From Cupriavidus malaysiensis (GTDB taxonomy: Bacteria; Pseudomonadota; Gammaproteobacteria; Burkholderiales; Burkholderiaceae), in the NCBI RefSeq assembly GCF_001854325.1, contig NZ_CP017754.1:2914001-2978000 (forward strand): a stretch of DNA of 64,000 nt, read 5' to 3'. The translations under genes were made by a program, and so were the position numbers. Shown piece by piece: positions 1 to 9,525 of this stretch (position 1 is the stretch's first letter; every line of letters starts with the position of its first letter). The notes beneath the pieces are model-generated. The model was not told where the DNA came from, did not search any database, and saw nothing but the letters and a program-made list of their open reading frames with translations.

Positions 1-2155
1 CGCCGCCATCGCCGCCATCGTCGCCCGTCGCCACAGGCTGGCCGCGCAGGTCCGACAGGAAGCGCAGCACCGTCTGCTCCTCGCGCGTGCGCGCGAACGG
101 CGGCAGGCTCTGCCAGATCTGCCGGCCATAGGGCTTCTCCACCAGGCGCGTATCGCAGATCACCAGCACGCCGCGGTCGGTCTCCGAGCGGATCAGGCGG
201 CCCGCTCCCTGCTTCAGGGTGATGACGGCGTGCGGCAGCTGGTGCACGGCAAAGGGGCTGAGGCCCTTCTTCTGCAGCACCTCCATGCGCGCGGCCAGCA
301 CCGGGTCGTCGGGGGGCGCGAACGGCAGCTTGTCGATGATGACGAGCGAAAGGGCTTCGCCACGCACGTCCACGCCCTCCCAGAAACTCTGGCTGCCCAC
401 CAGTACGGCATTGCCAAGTTCGCGGAAGCGATCCAGCAGTTCGGTGCGGCTGGCCTGGCCTTGCACCAGCAGCGGCAATTCGAGCCCGCGCTCGGCGAAG
501 GCATCGTAGAGCATGTCCGACGCACGTTGCACGGCACGCAAGGTGGTGCACAGCAGGAAGGCACGCCCGCCGGCGGCCTCGATCAGCGGCAGCGCCGCCT
601 CCACCACCGCCTCGGTGAAATGGGGCGCCTGTGGCGCCGGCAATCCTCGCGGCACGTACAGCAAGCCCTGCGACGCATAGTCGAAGGGACTGGGCAGGGT
701 CAGCGAGCGATCCTTGTCCAGGCCGAGCTGGGCGGCATAGTGTGTGAAGTTACCCTTCACCGACAGCGTCGCCGAGGTGAAGATCCAGGCGCGCGGCGGG
801 CCCTCGCGCTGGCGCGTGAAGATCGGTGCGATCGACAGCGGCGTGCGGTGCAGTTGCACCGTGTGCGAAAAGACCTCGACCCAGCGCACGGTGTCCGGGC
901 CGAACGCATCGGCGGGCACGGCAGGGACTTCCTCGCCGGTGGCCGCGGCCGGCCGCGGCGGCGCCGGCTGCTCGCGCCAGGCGGCCAGCCGCTGCGCCAG
1001 TTCGACCGCGCGGCGGTGACACTGCTGCAGCGATTCGGCACGTTCGGCCTGCGACTCGAGCAGCTCGACGAATTCGGACAGGGCGGCATCGACCGCATCC
1101 AGCGTCTCGTTGAAGACCGGCGCGATGCGGGGATCCGCCTCGATCTGGCTGATCGCCATGCGCGTGCTGTCCTTGGAGAAGGCCAGCCGCAGGTCGCGTG
1201 CGGCGCGTTCCAGCGGCGCACCGAGGCGCACCCAGTCGACGGCATCGCGCGCGTGCGACAGGCCTTCGGCCACGGTATCGCGCGCCAGCTCCAGCAGCTG
1301 GCTGGTCGACAGTGTCTCGCCGAAGAACAGGGTGGCAGTATCGGGCAGCTGGTGGGCTTCGTCGAAGATCACGGTATTGGCGGCCGGCAGCAGCTCGGCC
1401 ATGCCGGTATCACGCAGCACCACATCGGCGAAGAAGAGGTGGTGGTTCACCACCACCATGTCGGCCTGCTGCGCCTCCTTGCGCGCCCGCATGACGAAGC
1501 ATTCCTTGTAGTGCGGGCATTCGGTGCCGAGACAGTTGTCGCGGGTCGAGGTGACGAGCTGCCACACCGGGGCATTCTCGGGCACCGCGGCGAGTTCGGC
1601 CTTGTCTCCCGTCGAAGTGACCTTGGCGAAACGCCCGATCTCGCGCAACCATGCCGCATCCTGCCGCGACGCCAGCTTGCCCGCCACCTCAGCCCGCTCC
1701 AGGTGGTAGTGGCATAAATAGTTGGCGCGCCCCTTGAGCAAGGCTACCGAGATCGGCACGTTGAGCGCGCGACGCACGGTCGGGATGTCACGCTGGAACA
1801 GCTGGTCCTGCAGGTTCTTGGTACCGGTCGACAGGATCACCTTGCCGCCCCACAACATGGCGGGCACCAGGTAGGCGAAGGTCTTGCCGGTGCCGGTGCC
1901 TGCTTCGACGATCACCGTCTCGCTATCCTCGATGGCACCGGCCACGGCCTGCGCCATGCTCGCCTGGGCATCGCGCGGGCGATAGCCGGGAATCGCCTGG
2001 GCGAGCGTGCCATCCGGGGCGAACACGGTGGACAGCGTGGCGACGTGGGCAGCCTTGGCCGCCGCGCGCGCGGCCGCGCCGTCGTCCTGCGCTGTCGCGG
2101 TGGCGGTCGGGGGCGCCGGCTCGGCGGCGGAAATCAGGTCTGGGGAATCGGACAA
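1..2155 (-). CDS. yoaA: YoaA/DinG-family ATP-dependent DNA helicase (3' end off window)
   Basis: XPD-like superfamily 2 helicase, expected to unwind DNA 5'-3' during repair. The first 718 codons are present and the C-terminus lies beyond the left edge. Seen: a Walker A motif (EAGTGTGKT, Lys91), a DEAH box at residues 265-268, and between them four cysteines (in NYLC, NCLG, ECPH and KECF) that fit the iron-sulfur ligands of this family. The text around Walker A and the following STGTKNLQDQL motif looks more like YoaA than E. coli DinG. The start is taken as TTG at 2155, because an in-frame stop lies nine codons upstream and no ATG follows before the conserved region. No clear ribosome site precedes it, so the start is uncertain while the family is firm. 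Confidence 0.9.
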   Translation of the reverse strand, partial: MSDSPDLISAAEPAPPTATATAQDDGAAARAAAKAAHVATLSTVFAPDGTLAQAIPGYRPRDAQASMAQAVAGAIEDSETVIVEAGTGTGKTFAYLVPAMLWGGKVILSTGTKNLQDQLFQRDIPTVRRALNVPISVALLKGRANYLCHYHLERAEVAGKLASRQDAAWLREIGRFAKVTSTGDKAELAAVPENAPVWQLVTSTRDNCLGTECPHYKECFVMRARKEAQQADMVVVNHHLFFADVVLRDTGMAELLPAANTVIFDEAHQLPDTATLFFGETLSTSQLLELARDTVAEGLSHARDAVDWVRLGAPLERAARDLRLAFSKDSTRMAISQIEADPRIAPVFNETLDAVDAALSEFVELLESQAERAESLQQCHRRAVELAQRLAAWREQPAPPRPAAATGEEVPAVPADAFGPDTVRWVEVFSHTVQLHRTPLSIAPIFTRQREGPPRAWIFTSATLSVKGNFTHYAAQLGLDKDRSLTLPSPFDYASQGLLYVPRGLPAPQAPHFTEAVVEAALPLIEAAGGRAFLLCTTLRAVQRASDMLYDAFAERGLELPLLVQGQASRTELLDRFRELGNAVLVGSQSFWEGVDVRGEALSLVIIDKLPFAPPDDPVLAARMEVLQKKGLSPFAVHQLPHAVITLKQGAGRLIRSETDRGVLVICDTRLVEKPYGRQIWQSLPPFARTREEQTVLRFLSDLRGQPVATGDDGGDGG

Positions 2156-2201
2156 GGCTAGGGAGATAGCGCGCGGCAGTCAGGGCTGCCGCTCAGTGGC
2201 A

Positions 2202-2405
2202 TCAGGCAGGCACGTCGGGTTCGAGCTGCAGCTGCAGCAAGGTGATGGCGTCCTTGAGCTTGAGGCGGCGCTTCTTCAGGCGCCGCAGTTGCAGCTCGTC
2301 ATGGGCCGGGTCCTGCGACATGTGGTCGATCAGATAGTCCAGGTCACGGTGCTCGATCTGCAGCTCGATGATCTGCCGCTGCAGGGTGTTCAGGTTCAGA
2401 TCCAT
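2202..2405 (-). CDS. YdcH-family (DUF465) small protein
   Basis: A 67-residue protein of unknown function. It is almost entirely helical and charged, with the LDxLIDHMSQDPAHDELQLRRLKKRRLKLKD pattern typical of the YdcH/DUF465 family: an N-terminal helix, a short turn with Asp-Pro, then a basic helix. A strong ribosome site (GGAGGGAGG) sits just before the ATG at 2405, which fixes the start. It lies between the helicase gene and an exported coiled-coil gene, all on the minus strand. Family members are short cytosolic proteins with no agreed role. Confidence 0.85.
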   Translation of the reverse strand: MDLNLNTLQRQIIELQIEHRDLDYLIDHMSQDPAHDELQLRRLKKRRLKLKDAITLLQLQLEPDVPA

Positions 2406-2452
2406 GGTCGCACCTCCCTCCTCCACGGTCCACGTTGCCGGGCGCTGGCCAC

Positions 2453-3265
2453 TCAGAAGCCGAAAGGACGCGGCGACGAAGCCGAACCCTGCTCCTTGGC
2501 CTTGGCGCGGCGCTCGTCCAGCTCGCGCTGCCGCTGTGCGGCATCGCGCTGCTTGGCTTCGTAGTCCTTGACGTTCTCGGCACGCTTGCGCGCGTCTTCG
2601 GCGGCATGCTGCTGCGCTTCCTTCAGGCGCGCATCGAAATCCGCCTGCTTCTTGTCGTAGGCCTGGGCATTGGCCGCACGTTGCGGGGCCTGGCCCTGGC
2701 GCTCGGCATCGCGCAGCTGCTGCTCCTGCTGCTTCTTGCCGAATGCCTCGCGGCTGGCCTTCTCGTTGGCCTCCCGCTGCGGTCGCTCCGCTTCGTCCTG
2801 CGCGCGCTGCAGCGCCTGGCGCTGGTCGCGCTGCACGGCCTTGTAGGCGCGCTCGGCGGCGCTGACCTCGAGCTCGCGCTTGCGCAGCACCTCCAGTTCC
2901 TCGCGCTGCACGTCCTTGGCCTTGTCGACGCAGTGGTTGACGAAGAACGTCGCATAGCAATCGTGCTCGGCCTTGGCGTAGCGGTAGTTGGTCCAGGCAC
3001 GCGAATCATCGATCGCCTTGCGTTCGGCGTCGAAGTCGCGCGGCGCGGCTTCGGCCGCCGGCACCGGGGCCTGGGCATGCGCCCGGCCGCCACCCACCGC
3101 TGCGCCAAGCACGGCGGCCAGGCAGGCCGCCATCAGCAGCGCGCCGGGCCGGCGCGGTGCGCGCACGGCAGCGCCGGCGACTGGAGCTGCGGGGGCGCCC
3201 GCGCGCGAGCGTGGCACGCCTGGATGCTTGGCCTGCATGGTGGCCTGGTGTGGCTTGTCGATCAT
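2453..3265 (-). CDS. Exported Ala/Lys/Glu-rich coiled-coil protein
   Basis: A 270-residue protein with a long basic N-region, a hydrophobic stretch at about 40-55 and an AHA-Q type cleavage site near residue 64. The mature part has two cysteines (HDCYATFF and NHCVDK) and then some 150 residues rich in Arg, Glu, Gln, Ala and Lys, with strong coiled-coil character. The two cysteines could form a disulfide in the periplasm. A second in-frame ATG at 3238 would shorten the N-region and is a possible start. I know no function for it. Similar periplasmic coiled-coil proteins occur beside ydcH-like genes in related genomes, but that is recollection only. Confidence 0.75.
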   Translation of the reverse strand: MIDKPHQATMQAKHPGVPRSRAGAPAAPVAGAAVRAPRRPGALLMAACLAAVLGAAVGGGRAHAQAPVPAAEAAPRDFDAERKAIDDSRAWTNYRYAKAEHDCYATFFVNHCVDKAKDVQREELEVLRKRELEVSAAERAYKAVQRDQRQALQRAQDEAERPQREANEKASREAFGKKQQEQQLRDAERQGQAPQRAANAQAYDKKQADFDARLKEAQQHAAEDARKRAENVKDYEAKQRDAAQRQRELDERRAKAKEQGSASSPRPFGF

Positions 3266-3470
3266 GGTGCGATTCTAGCATCCGGGCGGCCCGCGCCGGC
3301 GCCCGCCCGCGTGCCTGCGGCGCCGCCGCCGGGCGCTGCCGCCTGGCCGCGCACGGCACACGGCGGGCACGCCGGCCCGGCTGCCGGCGCGCCCGGCGGC
3401 CGATGCTGGCGGCGCCGCGGGCTTGTGGCAAAATGCCCCGCTTTCGACTGACTGTTTTCCTGTATTCCGG

Positions 3471-5828
3471 ATGCCCAACCTGCCCGCCCACGTTTCACAA
3501 AAGATCGAGTCGCTGATCGCGGCCGAACTCTCGGTGCAACCCCGCCAGGTGGCGGCGGCCGTCGCGCTGCTGGACGAAGGCGCCACCGTGCCCTTCATCG
3601 CCCGCTACCGCAAGGAAGTCACGGGCAACCTGGACGACACGCAACTGCGCACGCTGGAAGAACGCCTGCTCTACCTGCGCGAGATGGAAGAGCGCCGCCT
3701 GGCCATCCTGGCTTCGATCGAAGAACAAGGCAAGCTGACCGACGTCCTGCGCACCGCCATCGAAGGCGCCCAGACCAAGCAGGCGCTGGAAGACCTCTAC
3801 CTGCCCTACAAGCCCAAGCGCCGCACGCGCGCCCAGATCGCGCGCGAATGCGGCCTGGAGCCGCTGGCGCAGGCCCTGCTGGCCGATCCCACGCTCGAGC
3901 CGCAGGCCGAGGCCGCCAAGTACGTCAACGGCAACCCCACTGCCGACGGCGGCGTGCCCGACGTGAAAGCCGCGCTGGACGGCGCGCGCGACATCCTCTC
4001 CGAGCAGTTCGGTGAAACCGCCGAACTGCTCGGCAAGCTGCGCGACCACCTGTGGAACCAGGGCGTGGTCAGCTCGACCGTGATGGAAGGCAAGGAAGGC
4101 GCGGAGGAAGAGAAGTTCCGCGACTACTATGCTTACAGCGAGCCTATCCGCAACGTGCCGTCGCACCGCGCCCTGGCCTTGTTCCGGGGCCGCAACGCCG
4201 GCGTGCTGATGGTCAAGCTGGGCCTGGGCGAAGAGCAGGACACGCTGGTGCCCCACCCCTGCGAAGGCATGATTGCGCGCCACTTCGGCATCCAGAACCA
4301 GAACCGCCCCGCCGACAAATGGCTGGGCGACGTGTGCCGCTGGTGCTGGCGCGTCAAGGTGCAGCCGCACATCGAGACCGAGCTGCTGACCCAGCTGCGC
4401 GAGACCGCCGAGGGCGAAGCCATCAAGGTGTTCGGCCGCAACCTGCACGAATTGCTGCTGGCGGCGCCGGCCGGCCACAAGGCCGTGATGGGCGTCGACC
4501 CCGGCATCCGCACCGGTTGCAAGGTAGCCGTGGTCGATACCACCGGCAAGCTGCTCGAGACCGCCACCATCTACCCGCACGAGCCGCGCCGCGACTGGAA
4601 CGGCTCGCTCGCCACCCTGGCGCGGCTGGCCAAGCAGCATGGCGTGGCCCTGGTCTCGATCGGCAACGGCACCGCCAGCCGCGAGACCGACAAGCTGGTG
4701 CAGGACCTGATGCGCCAGGCTCCCGAGCTGAAGCTGACCAAGATCGTGGTCAGCGAGGCCGGCGCCTCGGTCTACTCGGCCTCTGAACTGGCGGCCAAGG
4801 AATTCCCCGAGCTCGACGTCTCGCTGCGTGGCGCGGTGTCGATCGCGCGCCGCCTGCAGGATCCGCTGGCGGAGCTGGTCAAGATCGATCCCAAGTCGAT
4901 CGGCGTGGGCCAGTACCAGCACGACGTCAACCAGCGCGAACTGGCGCGCGCACTGGACGCCGTGGTCGAGGACTGCGTGAACGCCGTGGGCGTGGATGTC
5001 AACACCGCTTCGGCGCCGCTGCTGGCGCGCGTCTCGGGCCTGAATACGGTGCTGGCGCGCAATATCGTCGACTACCGCGACGCCAACGGCGCCTTCGCCA
5101 ACCGAGAGGCACTGAAGGCGGTGCCGCGCCTGGGCGACAAGACCTTCGAGCAGGCCGCGGGCTTCCTCCGCATCAACAACGGCGACAACCCGCTCGACCG
5201 CTCCTCGGTCCACCCGGAAGCCTATCCGGTGGTCAAGCGCATCCTCGACCATATCAAGAAGGACCTCTCCGCCGTGCTGGGCAACCGTGAAGCCCTGCGC
5301 GGCCTGTCGCCGGCCCAGTTCACCGACGACACCTTCGGCCTGCCGACGGTGCGCGACATCCTGGCCGAGATGGAGAAGCCCGGCCGCGATCCCCGCCCCG
5401 AGTTCAAGACCGCCACCTTCCAGGAAGGCGTCGAGGAGATCAAGGACCTGCAGCCCGGCATGGTGCTGGAAGGCGTGGTGACCAACGTGGCCGCCTTCGG
5501 TGCCTTCGTCGACATCGGCGTGCACCAGGATGGCCTGGTCCACATCTCCGCGCTCTCCTCCAAGTTCGTCAAGGATGCGCACGAGGTCGTCAAGGCCGGG
5601 CAGATCGTCAAGGTCAAGGTGATGGAAGTCGACGTCAAGCGCAACCGCATCGGCCTGTCGATGCGGCTGGACGATGAGCCCGGCCAGAGTTCACGTCCGG
5701 CCGGCGGCGGCGATCGCGGCAGCGAGCGCGGCGGCCAGCGCAGCGGCGGCAAGGGCTTCGGCGGTGGACGCCGCGAAGCGGAGCCGGCGGGCGCGATGGC
5801 AGCGGCTTTCGCCAAGCTCAAGCGCTGA
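3471..5828 (+). CDS. tex: Tex RNA-binding transcription accessory protein
   Basis: 785-residue Tex protein, an RNA-binding factor tied to transcription elongation and ribosome-linked processes in the cytoplasm. Domains in order: an N-terminal helical Tex domain (1-320); a YqgF/RNase H-like domain starting at [10 protein letters not shown] near residue 340; tandem helix-hairpin-helix motifs at about 500-560; a C-terminal S1 domain at about 655-730 ([21 protein letters not shown]). A Gly/Arg/Ser-rich tail follows. The ATG at 3471 matches the usual N-terminus. The in-frame extension upstream to 3423 begins with a TTG-like codon and adds unconserved residues. It is a single gene, convergent with kup across a perfect terminator. 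Confidence 0.97.
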   Translation: MPNLPAHVSQKIESLIAAELSVQPRQVAAAVALLDEGATVPFIARYRKEVTGNLDDTQLRTLEERLLYLREMEERRLAILASIEEQGKLTDVLRTAIEGAQTKQALEDLYLPYKPKRRTRAQIARECGLEPLAQALLADPTLEPQAEAAKYVNGNPTADGGVPDVKAALDGARDILSEQFGETAELLGKLRDHLWNQGVVSSTVMEGKEGAEEEKFRDYYAYSEPIRNVPSHRALALFRGRNAGVLMVKLGLGEEQDTLVPHPCEGMIARHFGIQNQNRPADKWLGDVCRWCWRVKVQPHIETELLTQLRETAEGEAIKVFGRNLHELLLAAPAGHKAVMGVDPGIRTGCKVAVVDTTGKLLETATIYPHEPRRDWNGSLATLARLAKQHGVALVSIGNGTASRETDKLVQDLMRQAPELKLTKIVVSEAGASVYSASELAAKEFPELDVSLRGAVSIARRLQDPLAELVKIDPKSIGVGQYQHDVNQRELARALDAVVEDCVNAVGVDVNTASAPLLARVSGLNTVLARNIVDYRDANGAFANREALKAVPRLGDKTFEQAAGFLRINNGDNPLDRSSVHPEAYPVVKRILDHIKKDLSAVLGNREALRGLSPAQFTDDTFGLPTVRDILAEMEKPGRDPRPEFKTATFQEGVEEIKDLQPGMVLEGVVTNVAAFGAFVDIGVHQDGLVHISALSSKFVKDAHEVVKAGQIVKVKVMEVDVKRNRIGLSMRLDDEPGQSSRPAGGGDRGSERGGQRSGGKGFGGGRREAEPAGAMAAAFAKLKR

Positions 5829-5917
5829 AGACCCGGCACCGGCGCGGCGGCAGGCGGCAGGCGATAGGCGGTAGCCAGCCGCCGGCCGCACGCGCTGCCC
5901 GCTGGCGCCCGGCAAGG

Positions 5918-5963
5918 CAGGAAAAAGCCCCCGCATGCTCGCGCATGCGGGGGCTTTTTCCTG
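5918..5963. terminator. Bidirectional intrinsic terminator between tex and kup
   Basis: A perfect 21-bp inverted repeat (5918-5938 and 5943-5963) with a 4-base loop. The stem has a GC-rich core and is flanked by A5 on the left and T5 on the right, so it gives a U-run in both directions. It can end transcription of tex on the plus strand and of kup on the minus strand. Confidence 0.95.
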
Positions 5964-5985
5964 GGTGCAGCGGCCAGCCGGCCGC

Positions 5986-7884
5986 TCAGATCTCGACCTT
6001 GGTGCCCAGTTCCACGACCCGGTTGGCCGGGATCGAGAAGAAGTCCGACGGCTTGGCGCCGTTCTGGTGCATCCAGGCGAACAGGCTCTCGCGCCACATC
6101 GACATACCCGGCAGCTTGGACGGGATCACCGATTCGCGCGCGATGAAGAAGGAAGTCTCCATCAGCTCGAAGGCCATGCCCAGCTTGCGCTGCGCCAGGT
6201 CCAGCACCTTCTGCACATCGGGCGTCTCCTTGAAGCCGTATTCGGAGCGCAGGATGTAGATGCCACCGCCGAGGTCCTTGCACGCCAGGCGGCGGTCATC
6301 ATCGACGTAGGGGATGTCACGCGTCACGAAAGTCAGGAAGACCACGCGCTCGTGCAGCACGCGGTTGTGCTTCAGGTTGTGCAGCAGCGAGACCGGCACA
6401 TAGTCCGAATTGCCGGTCAGGAACACGGCGGTGCCTTCGACGCGGTGCGGCGGGTGCGCCAGCAGGCCGGCGATGAACGGTTCGAGCGGGATGCCGTCCT
6501 CCAGGCTGCGCGCGCGCAGCAGCTTGCGGCCGCTGTACCAGGTCATCAGCAGGAAGAAGGCCAGGCCGCCCAGCAGCAGCGGGAACCAGCCGCCCTCGGC
6601 CACCTTCAGCAGGTTGGCAGAGAAGAAGGCAAGATCCACCATCAGGAAACCGAGGCCGATCAGCATGACCAGCACCGGGTTCCACTTCCAGACATTGCGC
6701 ATCACCACCACGGCGAGGAAGGTAGTGATGACCATGGTGGTGGTCACGGCGATGCCGTAGGCCGCGGCCAGGTTGTCCGATTTCTTGAAGGCGACCACCA
6801 CGGCGATCACCAGCACCAGCAGGATCCAGTTGATCACCGGCAGGTAGATCTGGCCGATCTCCGCGTCCGAGGTATAGCGGATGCGCATGCGCGGCACGAA
6901 GCCGAGCTGGATGGCCTGGCTGGTCAGCGAGAAGGCGCCGGAGATGACCGCCTGCGAGGCGATCACCGTGGCCAGCGTGGCCAGCAGCACCATAGGCAGC
7001 TGCAGCATGTCCGGCACCATCAGGTAGAAGGGGTTCTCGATCGCCTTGGGGTTCTGCAGCAGCATCGCGCCCTGGCCGAAGTAGTTCAGCATCAGGCAGG
7101 GCATGACCAGCACGAACCAGCCGTAGCGGATCGGGCGGGCGCCGAAGTGGCCCATGTCGGCGTAGAGCGCCTCGGCCCCGGTCAGCACCAGGAAGACCGA
7201 GCCCAGCACCACGAAGGCCTGCAGCGAGTGCTCCATCAGGAAGCTGATCGCGTGGTGCGGACTGAGCGCCATCAGGATGCCCGGCGCGTGCATCAGGTGC
7301 AGCAGGCCCAGCGCACCGAGTGCGAGGAACCACACCACCATCACCGGGCCGAACAGTTTGCCGACCGTCGCGGTGCCGCTGCGCTGGATCAGGAACAGCG
7401 CACACAGGATCACCAGGGTGATGGGGATGACGAAATGCGACAGCCCCGGCGCCGCGATCTCCAGCCCTTCCACCGCTGACATCACGGAGATGGCCGGCGT
7501 GATCACCGCGTCGCCGTAGAACATGCAGGCGCCGAAGATGCCGAACATCATCAGCATCTTGGCCCGGCGCGAGCGTGGCGCGGCCGTGCGCAGCGCGAGC
7601 GCCATCAGGGCCAGCACGCCGCCTTCGCCGTCGTTGTCCGCGCGCATCACGAACAGCACGTATTTGAGCGAGACCACGATGATCATCGCCCAGAACAGCA
7701 TCGAGATGATGCCGAGCACGGCCGCCTCGCTGAAGGGGATGCCGTGCTCCGCGCTGAAGCACTCCTTGAGCGAGTAGAGGGGGCTGGTGCCGATATCGCC
7801 GAAGACGACGCCGATTGCGCCGATCACCAGGGCACGCGTGCTCGGGCTTTCGACGTAATAGTGGCTGGTTGCGGATTGGGTCAT
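5986..7884 (-). CDS. kup: Kup-type potassium uptake transporter
   Basis: 632-residue low-affinity K+ (H+ symport) transporter of the inner membrane. The N-terminal signature [20 protein letters not shown] is at residues 22-41. About twelve hydrophobic segments fill the first 430 residues, followed by a soluble C-terminal domain of about 200 residues, the usual length and layout of Kup/HAK/KT. The ATG at 7884 starts the conserved sequence directly. The gene stands alone, with about 300 bases upstream before the next gene. No riboswitch-like structure was recognised there. Confidence 0.97.
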   Translation of the reverse strand: MTQSATSHYYVESPSTRALVIGAIGVVFGDIGTSPLYSLKECFSAEHGIPFSEAAVLGIISMLFWAMIIVVSLKYVLFVMRADNDGEGGVLALMALALRTAAPRSRRAKMLMMFGIFGACMFYGDAVITPAISVMSAVEGLEIAAPGLSHFVIPITLVILCALFLIQRSGTATVGKLFGPVMVVWFLALGALGLLHLMHAPGILMALSPHHAISFLMEHSLQAFVVLGSVFLVLTGAEALYADMGHFGARPIRYGWFVLVMPCLMLNYFGQGAMLLQNPKAIENPFYLMVPDMLQLPMVLLATLATVIASQAVISGAFSLTSQAIQLGFVPRMRIRYTSDAEIGQIYLPVINWILLVLVIAVVVAFKKSDNLAAAYGIAVTTTMVITTFLAVVVMRNVWKWNPVLVMLIGLGFLMVDLAFFSANLLKVAEGGWFPLLLGGLAFFLLMTWYSGRKLLRARSLEDGIPLEPFIAGLLAHPPHRVEGTAVFLTGNSDYVPVSLLHNLKHNRVLHERVVFLTFVTRDIPYVDDDRRLACKDLGGGIYILRSEYGFKETPDVQKVLDLAQRKLGMAFELMETSFFIARESVIPSKLPGMSMWRESLFAWMHQNGAKPSDFFSIPANRVVELGTKVEI

Positions 7885-8188
7885 GGATTGGGGTCAGCTT
7901 GGCCGGCTCGACCGCCCCGGACAGGACGGAAGGCCAGAGGCCGGATGCGGCTCGGCTCCGGTTCGCTATTGCATTGCACAAACGCGCGCCATTCTAGTGG
8001 AAGAGCCGGACTACGGCCACTGCGGGAGATACTGGCTGCGCCATCCGGTTTGGCAAGCATGCGAGGGAAGCGGCATACGGTCAACCCCCCGGGCGCCGGC
8101 GGCCGATCCGTGCGCGCAGCGTGTGGCGTTGCACGTCCGCCACACAAAGTGCACCAAGCCATACTCGACGGGCTCGACGGCCCTGCAC
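7885..8188. other. Intergenic region upstream of kup
   Basis: About 300 bases between the start of kup and the end of the Bug-type gene. It must carry the kup promoter. A TAGAAT-like -10 hexamer can be read on the minus strand at 7991-7996, but no convincing -35 is placed 16-18 bases before it. No gene, repeat or RNA was recognised. Confidence 0.4.
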
Positions 8189-9259
8189 TCAGTCGACGTG
8201 CAGGTCCATCTGCCTGGCCAGCTCGCCGAAGCGCGCGATATCGCGCTCGATCACGGCCTGGAACTCCTGCGGGGTGCTGGTGGTGACGTCATAGCCCAGG
8301 GCCTGCAGTTCGGCAGCCATTTCAGGCCGCCGCATCACTGCGGCGATGGCGCTGTTGAGGCGGCGCACGATGGCCGGCGGCGTCGCCGCCGGAGCCAGCA
8401 CGCCGTGCCACTGGTTGAGCGCATACCCCGGCAGGCCCTGCTCCGCCACCGTCGGCACCCCGGGCAGCAACGGCGAGCGCTGCGGCGAGGTCACCGCGAG
8501 TGCGCGCAGCGTGCCGGCCTGGATGAACGGCAGCGCGCTGGATGCGGTGACGATGCCCAGCGGCACGTTGCCGGCCAGCACCGCCTGCAGGGCGGGACCG
8601 CAGCCTCGATACGGCACGTGCAGCCAGTCCGCCCCGGTGCGGCGCATCAGCATCCCGCCGGCCAGCTGCTGCGGCGTGCCGTTGCCGCAGGATGCGTAGG
8701 CCGGCGTCGCCGTGGCGCCCGGGCCGGTGGCACCGAGCCCCACGCGCCGCACCGCGCGCGCGTCGAGGGCCTGGCGCAGGCTCAGCCAGGGCGACGACAC
8801 CGTCGTCACCAGCACCGACGGCACGTAGGCCACATTGATCACGCCGCGCAGGTCAGACTGTGGCGAAAAGCCGAGCTTGCGGTAGACGGCGGGATTGATG
8901 GCATAGCTGCTGTTGACCATCAGCAAGGTGTAGCCGTCGGGCCTGGCATGGGCCACCAGTTGTGCGCCGATGTTGCCGCTGGCGCCGGCGCGGTTCTCCA
9001 CCACCACCGGCTGCCCCAGCTCCCCTTCCAGCCGTGCGGCGAGCTTGCGCGCCAGCAGGTCGGTGCCGCCGCCCGGCGGAAAGGTGACGACCAGCTCGAT
9101 CGGACGGCCGGGATAGGGCGCGGCGCCTGCGCGCGGTGCCGCCACAGACGGTGCCGCCGCCAGCGCCACGACAATGGCGCCCGCTGCCACGAGAACGCCG
9201 CGCGCCGGCGAGCGGGCAGGAGTACTGCTGGCCGGGAATCGCAGCTTACTTATACTCAT
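8189..9259 (-). CDS. Bug-family (TctC-like) periplasmic solute-binding protein
   Basis: 356-residue extracytoplasmic binding protein of the Bug/TctC family, which binds small carboxylates or related ligands. A signal peptide with a hydrophobic core (VLVAAGAIVVALAAAPSVAA) precedes the mature start. The family marks are YPGRPIELVVTFPPGGGTD, ENRAGASGNIGAQ and GYTLLMV near the N-terminus and LPGVPTVAEQGLPGY later. No tctA/tctB membrane genes are nearby, as is common for orphan Bug genes. The start is ATG at 9259; another ATG at 9268 is equally possible and both lie in a palindrome. Upstream is a NUDIX-type regulator gene in the same direction, so the ligand may be an NAD precursor (inference). 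Confidence 0.9.
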   Translation of the reverse strand: MSISKLRFPASSTPARSPARGVLVAAGAIVVALAAAPSVAAPRAGAAPYPGRPIELVVTFPPGGGTDLLARKLAARLEGELGQPVVVENRAGASGNIGAQLVAHARPDGYTLLMVNSSYAINPAVYRKLGFSPQSDLRGVINVAYVPSVLVTTVSSPWLSLRQALDARAVRRVGLGATGPGATATPAYASCGNGTPQQLAGGMLMRRTGADWLHVPYRGCGPALQAVLAGNVPLGIVTASSALPFIQAGTLRALAVTSPQRSPLLPGVPTVAEQGLPGYALNQWHGVLAPAATPPAIVRRLNSAIAAVMRRPEMAAELQALGYDVTTSTPQEFQAVIERDIARFGELARQMDLHVD

Positions 9260-9414
9260 ACTGAGCATTATCTGGGTAAACGAACAAGACGAATAACACG
9301 CCGCTTCGCCTGAGGCACGTCGCCCTGCCTGCATAGCACGGCATGTTGGCGGCCTCCCGCCAGCGGTCCCCGTCGGAGAGCATCACGATAATTATGCTAG
9401 CAATGAGCATAATT
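9252..9414. promoter_or_regulatory. Two related palindromes upstream of and over the Bug gene start
   Basis: Site 1, at 9390-9414, has 9-base arms AATTATGCT and AGCATAATT around a 7-base spacer, with no mismatch. Site 2, at 9252-9268, has arms ATACTCA and TGAGCAT around TAC, with one mismatch, and covers the candidate start codons of the Bug gene. Both contain TGAGCAT followed by an AT-rich tract, so one regulator could bind both. The natural candidate is the adjacent NUDIX/winged-helix protein. A promoter between them was not resolved. Confidence 0.6.
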
Positions 9415-9525
9415 CACGTCAAGCCCGGGTTTTCCCACCGGCGGGCGGCCCGGGCGCGCAGGCCAGGCGGCCATGCCGTGCGGGGACGGTTGCCCCGCGT
9501 CACAGGAATCCATCGGCCCGGAACG

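Noticed and set aside
230..1717. A 495-codon plus-strand frame at the left edge
   Set aside because: The minus strand encodes a clear helicase with Walker A, DEAH and iron-sulfur cysteines through the same bases.
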